Assembly: GCA_050013875.1 (NCBI GenBank)
Contig: JBEKEK010000020.1
Span: 1-64,000 of the forward strand
DNA length: 64,000 nt
Direction: 5' to 3'
Source: Trebonia sp050013875
Lineage (GTDB): Bacteria; Actinomycetota; Actinomycetes; Streptosporangiales; Streptosporangiaceae
Shown here one piece after another: positions 26,371-34,639 of the stretch. The position numbers were made by a program, and so were the translations under genes. How positions within the stretch are numbered: the first letter of the stretch is position 1; each line of letters opens with the position of its first letter. The notes beneath the pieces were generated by a model. It saw only the letters and a list, made by a program, of their open reading frames with translations, was not told the origin of the DNA and searched no databases.

Positions 26371-27338
26371 GCAAGCTGTCGTACACCCGAGCTCTGAACC
26401 TCGCGCTGGCGGCCGAAATGGACCGTGATCCCGCGGTGTTCGTGATCGGTGAGGACGTGCGGCACGCGCTCACCAACGTGACCGCGGGCATGTTCGCCAA
26501 ATTCGGCCCTGAGCGGATCATGGAGATGCCACTGTCGGAACAGGGCTTCACCAACTTCGCTACCGGCGCGGCCATGGCGGGCATGCGGCCAGTGGTCGAG
26601 TACCAGATCCCGTTCCTGCTGATGCTCGTCTTCGAGCAGATCGCCAATCAGGCCAACAAATTCTCGCTGATGAGCGGCGGCCAGGGCCGGGTCCCCGTCA
26701 CGTACCTGCTGCCCGCCGCGGGCTGGCGTCCAGGCTGGGGAGCACAGCACTCCGACGAACCGTACAGCCTGTTCGCCCACTACGGGGTGAAGACCGTGGT
26801 GCCCGCCACCCCCTCCGACGCGTTCGGGCTGCTTACCTCGGCGATCAGGGATGACGACCCGGTGGTGGTGTTCGCCCCGATCGGCTCGCTGACGATGCGC
26901 GAGGACCTGACCCAGGGCGACCTGGTGCCGGTGCCGCTCGGCACCGGGCGGATCCACCGGGAGGGCCACGACGTGACCGTCGTCGCCCTCGGGCATCTGG
27001 TGTACGACGCGCTGGCGGTCGCCGGCCAGTTGGAGGACCAGGTATCGATCGAGGTGTTCGATCCCCGGACGCTCTATCCTTTCGACTGGGACGGCCTGGC
27101 CGCCTCGTTGGCCAAGACGGGCCGCCTCGTCGTCATCGACGACTCGAACCGGACCTGCGGCATGGCGGCCGAGATTCTCGCCACCGCAGCCGAGGAGATG
27201 CACCTGCTCGCCCCGCCGCGGCGGATCACCCGCCCGGACGGCGCGATACTCGGGTTCGCGCCGGAACTCGACCTGACCCTGCAACCGGGCCGGCAGCAGC
27301 TAGCCGACATGGTGCTCGAGGTAGTCAAGGCCGCTTAG
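26367..27338 (+). CDS. 2-oxoacid dehydrogenase E1 component, beta subunit
   Basis: A 323-residue transketolase-like subunit: FVIGEDVRHALTNVTAGMFA, MEMPLSEQGFTNFATGAAMA, YLLPAAGWRPGWGAQHSDEP (with the ThDP-region His), and the C-terminal domain IEVFDPRTLYPFDWDGL. GTG 26367 overlaps the alpha-subunit stop by 4 bp. The pair probably forms an alpha2beta2 decarboxylase that supplies a starter unit or makes an acyloin bond; the substrate is not evident. The 3' end overlaps the GT2 gene by 14 bp, convergently. Confidence 0.9.
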   Translation: MSKLSYTRALNLALAAEMDRDPAVFVIGEDVRHALTNVTAGMFAKFGPERIMEMPLSEQGFTNFATGAAMAGMRPVVEYQIPFLLMLVFEQIANQANKFSLMSGGQGRVPVTYLLPAAGWRPGWGAQHSDEPYSLFAHYGVKTVVPATPSDAFGLLTSAIRDDDPVVVFAPIGSLTMREDLTQGDLVPVPLGTGRIHREGHDVTVVALGHLVYDALAVAGQLEDQVSIEVFDPRTLYPFDWDGLAASLAKTGRLVVIDDSNRTCGMAAEILATAAEEMHLLAPPRRITRPDGAILGFAPELDLTLQPGRQQLADMVLEVVKAA

Positions 27339-28557
27339 TCACCACCACACGCTGCCCGACCCGCCCGGCTTCGCGCATGATCTGATCGCCGAACCTGTGC
27401 CAGAGCCCGCTCAGCCTGGAGGTGATGATCACCACGTCGGACGACTTGGCGGGCAGGGCCGTGTGCAGCCCGATCGCGTGATAGCCGGTGTGCGTCCCGC
27501 CCGCTGTTGCCCGGGCGAGCAGATCCGCGTCGAAGTCCAGGAGCGCGGCCGAAGGCAGCCACGGGGGGACAGACGGTCCGCAACCGAAGATCGCGAGCCT
27601 GGTGTCCGCGGCCAGGCCGGCCGCCGCCGCCTTGATCTCGGCGCGGACATCGAGTTCCCGTGCCTCTTGCGTCCAGCGTTCCAGCTCGAGGCTCTCGTCC
27701 ATGACCGAGCCGAGGCGGATGCTCAGGTAGGCGTCCGCCAGAAGCTCGATATATGGCTCGCGAGATTTACTGAGGAACAGCAGGCCGTTGCGCATCAGGC
27801 TGTAGAGAAGCCGCTTAACCGGGCGTTCCGCTGGTACCTCGATCGTCCAGGCGTCGCGTATAAGTACCATTGTGCTGCCGTTATGATAGAGCCGGTACCC
27901 GAGCTCTATGTCCTCCACGCCCCATGAGCGGAACTTCTCATCGAAGCCGCCCACGGCCCAGAAATCCTCGACAGGTACCGAGCAGTTCATGGTGAAGAAA
28001 AAGAGCCACGGAAGCGGCCACTTCATGGGTTCATAGCCGAATCGCGCATAATCAAGCTCGCGTATGTCCGCGAATTCCACACTGTCGCGGTTCAGCCGAA
28101 CGATTTCGGTCGGCCGGAGCATGTCGAACGAATCCGGGACCCAGAGATCCTCGCGAAACGCGTCGTAGCCGTAGCAGTAGCCGATGACCGCGCGCCGGTC
28201 CTCGCTCGCTGCGTGGGCCGCAAGATGACCGCTGACCAGCCCAGGTCCGGCCAGCGTGCCGGAATCAAGGAAGATCAGGAGCGGGGCCGCGGCCAACCGT
28301 GCCCCGCCATTACGGGCCGCGCCGGCGCGGAAGCCCTTGTCCTCTTGAAAGTAGTACTTCAGCCGCAGTCGACCGGCAAACGACTTCACCACATCCGCTG
28401 TGTCGTCCGATGAGCCGTCGTCAGCGATTATCACCTCGAACCTCAAAGGATCGATGTCTTGCTCGGTCATCGTCTCGAGTGTCTTGCGCAGTTTATCGGA
28501 CCGATTGTAGGTGGGGATTACCACAGAGGCTTGGGGGGTGTCCATGGACTCGGGCAT
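27325..28557 (-). CDS. Family 2 glycosyltransferase with C-terminal extension
   Basis: A 410-residue protein. Residues 10-270 are a GT-A glycosyltransferase: SVVIPTYNRSDKLRKTLETM, VIIADDGSSDDT, and SWGVEDIELGYRLYHNG, where GGFDEKF and ED mark the acceptor/catalytic region typical of chondroitin-polymerase-like GT2 enzymes. The last 130 residues include a second small domain (DTRLAIFGCGPSVPPWLPSA) of unknown role. It probably glycosylates an intermediate or product of the cluster. It has clearly more AT-rich codon use in the middle than its neighbours. Confidence 0.85.
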   Translation of the reverse strand: MPESMDTPQASVVIPTYNRSDKLRKTLETMTEQDIDPLRFEVIIADDGSSDDTADVVKSFAGRLRLKYYFQEDKGFRAGAARNGGARLAAAPLLIFLDSGTLAGPGLVSGHLAAHAASEDRRAVIGYCYGYDAFREDLWVPDSFDMLRPTEIVRLNRDSVEFADIRELDYARFGYEPMKWPLPWLFFFTMNCSVPVEDFWAVGGFDEKFRSWGVEDIELGYRLYHNGSTMVLIRDAWTIEVPAERPVKRLLYSLMRNGLLFLSKSREPYIELLADAYLSIRLGSVMDESLELERWTQEARELDVRAEIKAAAAGLAADTRLAIFGCGPSVPPWLPSAALLDFDADLLARATAGGTHTGYHAIGLHTALPAKSSDVVIITSRLSGLWHRFGDQIMREAGRVGQRVVVTKRP

Positions 28558-28703
28558 GAGCGGCGCCTCCTTCCTCTCGCAGAGCTTGCCCGAAGAATGG
28601 GCGGCCAGTCAACGATTACCATTCTGACACCGCCATGATAACGTGATGAGCCATCAGTCAGATATTGGCGATCCTTAAGGACTGAAGAGAGAGGGTCGGC
28701 CGA

Positions 28704-28964
28704 ATGAATTGCGATTCCATCCGCGAGTTCATCATCGATTCATTGCGGACGATGAATTACGACGTTGAGGGCATCGGCAACGACACGGAGCTGGGCCCGC
28801 GCGGAGCTGACCTGGAGTCGCTCGCTCTCGCCGAGCTTGCCATCCGGGTAGAGGACAGGTTCGCGGTGAAGTTCGAGTGGGACGAGGGCGATGAACTCGC
28901 GCTGATGACGGTCGGCGAGTTCTGCGAGCTCGTGGCCGCCCGGACGTCCCCGACGGCGCTGTGA
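28704..28964 (+). CDS. Freestanding acyl carrier protein (paralogue A)
   Basis: An 86-residue ACP with phosphopantetheine Ser39 in GADLESLALAELA and an acidic recognition helix. It is a close paralogue of the ACP at 34140: both share the pattern IRxFxxDSLxxMNY...GADLESLALAELAxRVED and MTVGEFC. AGAGAGAGGG lies upstream of the ATG. Its 3' part is overlapped on the other strand by the tail of the ParB/StrR-like gene. Confidence 0.88.
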   Translation: MNCDSIREFIIDSLRTMNYDVEGIGNDTELGPRGADLESLALAELAIRVEDRFAVKFEWDEGDELALMTVGEFCELVAARTSPTAL

Positions 28965-30126
28965 TCGTCGGTGCCCCGGCAATCCTACGGTCGGCCTCAG
29001 TGACCCGCCAGGTCGGTCTCAGCCTGGTTAATACTCCGGTGGTGGAGTGCTGCGACACGTACTCAAGTCGCGTGGCGAATTCCTGCCAGGCTTGCGAGCA
29101 GCTACGGGCAACCTGGGCGACAGCCTGCGCGCGGTGCAGCGGAACGGCGCTGATCAACTGCTCCCAGTCCGCCGGGCGCATCGTGTGCAGGGCCAGCAGT
29201 CGCAGCAGCGCCCGGCCCGTCTCGTTGTAACGCAGCGACGGATCGTTGCGCAAGCTCTCCAAAATCATGGGGGTCAGGCGTGCGGACACGGAGCGCTCCC
29301 GCCTGCCGTCGTCCTCACCCAGTGGCTGGGATCCGGCCGTCCCGCAGCCGCCCGCCGGGGACCCGGCCGGCCGGGATCCGCTCCTGTCCCGGTGTCGCGG
29401 CGGGACCGGGTCGAGGCCGTTCCGCACCCGTTCGCGCACATCCCTGGCGGTACCAGGCGAGATGCCGGCCCGCGTGGCGATCTCACGGATCGCCGCCTCC
29501 GGATTCTGCGCGATGAGCTCGCTGGCCATCCGGCGGCCCGCGGCCGAGCTGACCGGCCGGATCCTGCCGTCGCGGCCGACCCGGTCCGGCAAGTACGGAA
29601 TTTCCGCACTTGTCCGGCGCCTGATCGACGCCACCGTCTTGTCCGAGAGTCCCGCGGCGCGGGCGATGGCCCGGTCTGACCACTGCGGGCTTGCGCGGAT
29701 GATCCGGACCGCGGCGGCTACCCGGTCTGCGCGGGACAGCGGAAGTCCGTGCACGACGTTCAGTCGGACAGCCAGCAGGAATGCCTCGTCCTCGGCTCCC
29801 TCGAACAGCAGCGCTTCGATGTACGCGACCCCGCTGAGCATCGCTGCGCGGACCCGGTGCATCCCGTCGATCACCCGCATCGTCGCCCGGTGCACGACAA
29901 TCGGCGGCAATTCATCTTCCACTTCGGCCAGGGCGCGAACATGCTTGATATCTTCGCCCTTAACACGCAGCCAATTAGAGAGAACCAGATCGGCGACCGG
30001 AACTCGCACAGTCGGATATTCTCTCAGGTCGCAATCGTCAACTGCCTGAAGCTGAACTTTGTGCGCATCGTCCTGAGTACGGCGCTGCATAGGAAGCAGC
30101 GCAGATGTCGGGAGGTCGCCATTCAT
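28732..30126 (-). CDS. ParB-N domain regulator of the StrR/NovG type
   Basis: A 464-residue protein. Residues 35-130 are a ParB/Sulfiredoxin-like domain (VRVPVADLVLSNWLRVKGED, MRVIDGMHRVRAAMLSGV), followed by HTH segments (QWSDRAIARAAGLSDKTVAS; AAIREIATRAGISPGTARD). This arrangement is found in StrR/NovG-type activators of antibiotic clusters, so it is the probable pathway-specific activator. The last 80 residues lie antisense to the ACP at 28704 and look compositionally artificial (Arg/Pro/Ser-rich), so the native stop may have been lost or sit out of frame near 28980. Confidence 0.8.
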   Translation of the reverse strand: MNGDLPTSALLPMQRRTQDDAHKVQLQAVDDCDLREYPTVRVPVADLVLSNWLRVKGEDIKHVRALAEVEDELPPIVVHRATMRVIDGMHRVRAAMLSGVAYIEALLFEGAEDEAFLLAVRLNVVHGLPLSRADRVAAAVRIIRASPQWSDRAIARAAGLSDKTVASIRRRTSAEIPYLPDRVGRDGRIRPVSSAAGRRMASELIAQNPEAAIREIATRAGISPGTARDVRERVRNGLDPVPPRHRDRSGSRPAGSPAGGCGTAGSQPLGEDDGRRERSVSARLTPMILESLRNDPSLRYNETGRALLRLLALHTMRPADWEQLISAVPLHRAQAVAQVARSCSQAWQEFATRLEYVSQHSTTGVLTRLRPTWRVTEADRRIAGAPTITAPSGTSGRPRARRTRRPSSARVHRPRPTRTSPRTCPLPGWQARRERATPGQLRAGPAPCRCRCPQRRNSSSAMNR

Positions 30127-30541
30127 GGAATAGGAAGGTAGGATGCGAGGCTAACTGGCAAAGTTTACCCTCCTGACTTTTCAGTGAGTACCCTACCTCC
30201 GCCTGTCGCGCAGGACAATAGAGGCATCGGGGCCGGTTGCGTATGCGTAACGGGACAATTTAGTGAGACCTGCGGCACTTCTCAGAAGTCCCTCACAATC
30301 TTCTTACATGTATTACATGTAAGAAGATTCTTCTGTCATTGCGGCCTCGGCGAAAGAAACTTCACTTGAGGAAAGAGGCGCGGGACTGTGCGCAAGCAAA
30401 ATCGTCTATTGCGTTCCCGTCACTTGCATTTTAACCTGATTCGGGTCCTCAGCGGGGCCAACGCCAGGCACTGCCGCGGGCACCCGCACTGGGCGGAAAC
30501 TGAGCAGGGCCACGACGCACTGGGGAGCGGGAGGCAGATCC
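30127..30541. promoter_or_regulatory. Divergent regulatory region, regulator/ligase
   Basis: This 415-bp gap separates the StrR-like regulator from the first AMP ligase and is distinctly AT-richer than its surroundings. It holds the 33-bp palindrome listed separately and probably promoters for both genes. No StrR consensus site (GTTCGACTG and its partner) was seen by eye, and no small ORF is convincing. Confidence 0.5.
30297..30329. promoter_or_regulatory. 33-bp perfect palindrome, operator candidate
   Basis: AATCTTCTTACATGTA (30297-30312), one T, then the exact reverse complement TACATGTAAGAAGATT (30314-30329). All 16 positions match. The centre contains two copies of TACATGTA. It lies 171 bp upstream of the regulator start and 213 bp upstream of the ligase start. 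There is no T-run afterwards and no gene ends here, so a protein-binding site is more likely than a terminator. Confidence 0.7.
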
Positions 30542-32185
30542 GTGAAGGGAAGCAATCCGCGGGCTGTGCTGGCTGCGGACATGGAACTTGGCGCGGGCAA
30601 CGTGCTGCTCAGGCTGGCCGAGCACGGCGCCGACATGGACATGCCCCGGGTGACGTTCGATACCGATGTTGACGGGTACCCCGCGTGGACCCCGCTGTCG
30701 CTGCGCACGCTGACGCAGCGGGCAGCCGCCCGTGCCGAATGGTTCGCCCGGCACGGCATACGACGGCGCGACCCGGTCGCCGTCTACGTGACCTCCGCGG
30801 CCGACGTGTTCCTCAACTTCTTCGCACTGACCTGGCTCGGGGCGATCCCCGCCCTGATGAACGGGAGCATGCCCCCGGAGATCGCCGTCGAGTTCATCAG
30901 GCGGCTGGGCGCCGTCGGGGTGCTCACCGATGACGACCACTCCTGGCTGGCCGACCGTGACCTCTCCGCGCCGATCATCGGCAACGCCGCGGACACCGGG
31001 ACCGGCGACCCGGCAGCCGCGCCTGCGCACTTCCGGCATCACCCGGATGACCCGGTGGCCATCACGCACTCGTCCGGCACAACGCGCATGCCCGCCGCGG
31101 TCGTCCACTCACACCACAGCCTGTTCGCGGCGGTGCGGGCGGTCCGGCTGACCGAACCCCGGCAGCATGGCCCGGTGCGCGAGATGTCCGCGTTCCCGCA
31201 GGCGCACACGGCCGGTGTCATCATCATGAACGAGGCGCTCTGCAACGGGCACGAGCTGCTGTGCCTGTCGGCGCAGGGCGGCGCGTTCGGACGCAGCGGC
31301 GAGGTGATCCTTGACGCCATCGAGCGGTGGCGGCCGACGGCGGTGTACGGCTTCGCCGTCACCTGGGCCGAACTGGCCCGCTACGATCTGACCAAGCGCG
31401 ACGTCAGCTCGGTCCGGTTCTGGTCGAACAGCGGGGACTGCGCGCACGAGGCGCACATCCGCCGACTGATCGCCGTCGGCAGTCACCACGCCTACAAGCA
31501 CGGCGCCATCGTCAGCCTGCCCGGGTCCCGGTTCAACGACACGCTCGGCTCCACCGAAATGGGATACGGCGGGTTCGGCATGAGCCACCAGCCCGGCACC
31601 GGGCGCTATGGCCGCTGCGTCGGCAAGCCGCAGCCGTTCGCCCAGATCATCCTGGTGGACCAGCAGTCCGGCCGGGAAGTCCGGGTCGGCGAGGTCGGGA
31701 TGGTCGCGATGAAGTCGCCGACGCTGGCGCTCGGTTACTGGAACGACTCCGTCAACACGTTCCGGAACCGCCTGAACGGCTACTACCTGACCGGCGACCT
31801 GATGTACCGCGACGAGGAAGGCTACTTCTACCACGTTGACCGGGCCAGCGACGCGCTCGACCTCGGCGACGGGAAGTGGCTCTACACCGCGCTATCGGAG
31901 GAGCACATCCTCAGCCGCTGCCCGGACGTTCGCGACTGCACGCTGCTGGCGGTCCGCGGCAGCGACGGGAGGCTCACCGTCGACGTCCTGTTGGCGCTGA
32001 CCGGGGATGCCGTGGCCGACCGCGACCACCAGGCGGAGGTCCGCGCCGCGCTCGGCGAGGTAGCGGCGGGGTTGCCGCTGCGGGTGGTGGCCGTCCCCGA
32101 GAGCGAGATCGTCCTGGGGCCGACCGGCAAGGTACGCAAGTTCCTCATGCGCCAGCGGCTGCTGGCCAGCACCAGCGCGTCCTGA
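30542..32185 (+). CDS. AMP-forming acyl-ACP/CoA ligase (ANL superfamily)
   Basis: A 547-residue adenylate-forming enzyme. The P-loop is THSSGTTRMPAAV, where the Lys of the usual SGTTGxPK is Ala; later motifs are NDTLGSTEMGYGG, YYLTGDLMYRDEEGYFYHVD and the C-terminal GPTGKVRK with the catalytic Lys. It activates a carboxylic acid as acyl-AMP, probably for loading one of the freestanding ACPs. First gene of the plus-strand group that follows the palindromic operator region. Confidence 0.88.
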   Translation: MKGSNPRAVLAADMELGAGNVLLRLAEHGADMDMPRVTFDTDVDGYPAWTPLSLRTLTQRAAARAEWFARHGIRRRDPVAVYVTSAADVFLNFFALTWLGAIPALMNGSMPPEIAVEFIRRLGAVGVLTDDDHSWLADRDLSAPIIGNAADTGTGDPAAAPAHFRHHPDDPVAITHSSGTTRMPAAVVHSHHSLFAAVRAVRLTEPRQHGPVREMSAFPQAHTAGVIIMNEALCNGHELLCLSAQGGAFGRSGEVILDAIERWRPTAVYGFAVTWAELARYDLTKRDVSSVRFWSNSGDCAHEAHIRRLIAVGSHHAYKHGAIVSLPGSRFNDTLGSTEMGYGGFGMSHQPGTGRYGRCVGKPQPFAQIILVDQQSGREVRVGEVGMVAMKSPTLALGYWNDSVNTFRNRLNGYYLTGDLMYRDEEGYFYHVDRASDALDLGDGKWLYTALSEEHILSRCPDVRDCTLLAVRGSDGRLTVDVLLALTGDAVADRDHQAEVRAALGEVAAGLPLRVVAVPESEIVLGPTGKVRKFLMRQRLLASTSAS

Positions 32186-32666
32186 CGGTCCTGATATTCC
32201 AGGCATCGGTGCCGCCGACTGCTATTGGTAATTCATGTACCGAGCAGACACGGACGGTAGTTCTCATTCCTGGTTACTCGCCATTCTCGCTTTAGCCATG
32301 TAATCGTCCCGGCGACTGGCGTTGGCGACTTTCGCGGCCCGCGCAATTGCGAGGGGATTCATTCATGGTGGATTCGAGCCGACATTCCTGTGACTTTCGG
32401 GCAATGCGTGACTCAAGTGGTGCCTGGGGGCGGTAGCTGACCGGATGCGCGGCGAGTCTTTTGCTTTTTTTTTTGCACGCTTGCCTAATCAGCCCAAAGG
32501 TGTAAATTCTCTTTTGGCCAGTCGGTGTGTTTCCGACCTGCAGAGGGCGCGGGCACGTCATTGTCTGATGTCTTGACAGCTGCTTTTACGAGTTGCCTGA
32601 CAAATGCAGCTAGTTTCGGCAACTGCCGATTACTCAGGGCGTGTGCGGGTGAGAAAGGGAGAGCCG
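32186..32666. promoter_or_regulatory. 481-bp gap with a candidate promoter
   Basis: No gene is supported here. The stretch is AT-richer than its neighbours and includes a run of ten T at 32465-32474 without a strong stem before it. TTGCCT at 32481-32486 and TAAATT at 32503-32508, 16 bp apart, could be a promoter for the second ligase. Short frames inside lack ribosome sites and family features. Confidence 0.35.
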
Positions 32667-34124
32667 GTGACGGGCCTTTTCACGCGGTTGCCCGGGGGCG
32701 CCAATCCTCAGCTTGAGCCCGAATGGGTTGACGAGGTGCTGCTGGCTGGCGCAGCGGATGACGTGTGCCTGCACCTTGGGGCCCCGGTCAGCCGGGGTGA
32801 ACTCGGCCGGCTGGTGGCGGAGCGCCACCGCGCCCTGGCTGACGCGGGGCTGCGGCGAGGCGGCTCCGTCGCGCTGTGCCTCCCGCCGTCGCTCGCGTTC
32901 ATCACCAACCTGCTCGCCTGCTGGCAGACCGGCGCGCAGGCGTCCCTGCTTGACCACCGGCTGACCGCGTTCGAGGTCGACGTCGCCTTGCGGCGACTGG
33001 CGCCGCAGGTAGTGGTGACGGCCAGGTCATCCGGGGCCGGCGGGCCGCTGCGGGGCTTCAGCGAGGTCGCCGAGCGCGTGGACGCCTACCCCGGCCAGCC
33101 CGCCACCACGAGCCACGCCGTCATCCAGCTCAGCTCCGGGTCCACCGGTCCGTCAAAGATCATCGGCCGCGACGCCGCGAGCCTCGTCGAGGAGGTCAGG
33201 CGCTACACGCTGATCGACGGGGTTCCCCGCGGCGGCGAGCGCATCGTGTCGCTTGCCTCGATGGTCCACGTGCTCGGGCTTGTCGGCGGCCTCCTCTACA
33301 GCCTGCACGCGGGCCTGCAGCTGACGATCCCGGCCCGGACAACCGCGGAGGGCATCCTGTCCGCGGTCGCCGCCAGCGAGCAGCCGACCACGCTGCTCGG
33401 CGTCCCCTTCCACATCGAGCTGCTGGCCGCGGTGCTGCGGCCGCCGAAGCTGCCGCAGCTGACCGGCATGACCACCGGCGGTGAGCTGATCCGCCCCGAT
33501 GTCCACGCCGCGTTCGTCGATCGCTACGGCGTGCGCCTGGGCAACATGTACGGGATGACCGAGGCGGGCGTCATCGCCACCGACCTGTTCGGCGAGCACC
33601 GGCCCGCCGTGATGCCCGCTCCCGGTATCACCTTCCGGGACCAGGACGGGGAACTGCACCTCGCGCTGCCCGCCTCGCCGTACCTCGGCGAGCAGGATCC
33701 GGGCCGCTGGTCGGACGGCTGGCTGCATACCAGGGACGCCGGCACCGTCGACCCGCGGACCGGGCTCGTGCGGGTTCTCGGCCGCCGGGACTCACAAGTC
33801 TCGGTTGGCGGCCTGAAGGTGGACCTGACCGAGGTCGAGCACATGCTCGCCGCGCTCCCCGAGGTCGCCAACGTGGTCGTGATCCATGACCACGCGATCG
33901 AGGCGTACCTGGTGCTCACCGAGGGAGCTGCGCTGCCCGCCGTGGAACGCCAGCTCACGACCCGGCTTGCCCCGTATAAGCGACCGCGGCGGCTGCACGT
34001 GGTCGAGCAGCTGCCGCGCACGGCCACCGGGAAGCTCGTGCGCAGCCAGGCTGCCCTTCGGGACGTCACGCCGGGGCGCGCGGGGCAGCCCCGCCCCGCC
34101 GCGAGTGCCGAGCCACTTCCCTAA
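32667..34124 (+). CDS. AMP-forming acyl ligase (ANL superfamily), second copy
   Basis: A 485-residue adenylate-forming enzyme with P-loop IQLSSGSTGPSKII, NMYGMTEAGVIATD, the hinge VLGRRDSQVSVGGLKVDLTE and the C-terminal Lys in RTATGKLVRS. It is only distantly similar to the ligase at 30542, so the two probably activate different acids. GTG 32667 is preferred over ATG 32604 because AAAGGGAGAG lies just upstream and the extra 21 residues have no family match. It is followed 15 bp later by an ACP gene, its likely acceptor. Confidence 0.88.
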   Translation: MTGLFTRLPGGANPQLEPEWVDEVLLAGAADDVCLHLGAPVSRGELGRLVAERHRALADAGLRRGGSVALCLPPSLAFITNLLACWQTGAQASLLDHRLTAFEVDVALRRLAPQVVVTARSSGAGGPLRGFSEVAERVDAYPGQPATTSHAVIQLSSGSTGPSKIIGRDAASLVEEVRRYTLIDGVPRGGERIVSLASMVHVLGLVGGLLYSLHAGLQLTIPARTTAEGILSAVAASEQPTTLLGVPFHIELLAAVLRPPKLPQLTGMTTGGELIRPDVHAAFVDRYGVRLGNMYGMTEAGVIATDLFGEHRPAVMPAPGITFRDQDGELHLALPASPYLGEQDPGRWSDGWLHTRDAGTVDPRTGLVRVLGRRDSQVSVGGLKVDLTEVEHMLAALPEVANVVVIHDHAIEAYLVLTEGAALPAVERQLTTRLAPYKRPRRLHVVEQLPRTATGKLVRSQAALRDVTPGRAGQPRPAASAEPLP

Positions 34125-34139
34125 GAGAAAGCGCTGATC

Positions 34140-34400
34140 ATGATCGATGAGATTCGCCAGTTCGTGCTCGATTCCCTGACGGACATGAACTACAGCATCG
34201 AGGGCATCGACGACGACACCGCGCTCGGCCCGGCCGGTGCCGACCTGGAGTCACTCGCGCTGGCCGAGCTCGCCGTGCGCGTCGAGGACAAGTTCGGCGT
34301 GCGGTTCGATGACGACGAGGCTGAGCAGCTCGCCGGGATGACCGTCGGAGAGTTCTGCCAGGCCGTAGCGCCGCGGATCCCGTCCGCGCCGGCGCACTGA
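34140..34400 (+). CDS. Freestanding acyl carrier protein (paralogue B)
   Basis: An 86-residue ACP, close paralogue of the one at 28704. Phosphopantetheine Ser38 is in GADLESLALAELA. The protein is strongly acidic (EGIDDDTALG, RFDDDEAEQL). It lies directly between the second ligase and a second small carrier-like protein, which makes it the obvious acyl acceptor of that ligase and the substrate carrier for the ketosynthase pair downstream. Confidence 0.9.
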   Translation: MIDEIRQFVLDSLTDMNYSIEGIDDDTALGPAGADLESLALAELAVRVEDKFGVRFDDDEAEQLAGMTVGEFCQAVAPRIPSAPAH

Positions 34401-34402
34401 CC

Positions 34403-34639
34403 ATGCCCGGAATGCTGGAGCGGCCCGAGGTCGTCGCGATGCTCGCTACCTACGGGGGCCGCCACCCCGAGCAGGTGCCGGAAGCGATCGACTCCCTGGA
34501 GCTGGCCTGGCTCATCCACCAGGTCGAGCAGCGTTACGGCGGCATGGACATCGACGATGACGCGATCGCCCGCATGGCCACCGTCACCGGCGCGGTCGAC
34601 GTGCTGCGGGACCTGAAGATCGGGTCAGCCGGTGAGTGA
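34403..34639 (+). CDS. Small carrier-like protein
   Basis: A 78-residue protein starting 3 bp after the ACP stop and overlapping the ketosynthase start by 8 bp. The motif EAIDSLELAWLIHQVEQRYG has a DSL with Ser31, which would carry phosphopantetheine. The region before it is shorter than in normal ACPs. It may be a true carrier for a second building block or a ketosynthase-associated helper. Confidence 0.7.
   Translation: MPGMLERPEVVAMLATYGGRHPEQVPEAIDSLELAWLIHQVEQRYGGMDIDDDAIARMATVTGAVDVLRDLKIGSAGE

Noticed and set aside
32459..32474. Run of ten T as an intrinsic terminator for the first ligase
   Set aside because: No convincing stem precedes it and it is nearly 300 bp beyond the stop codon.
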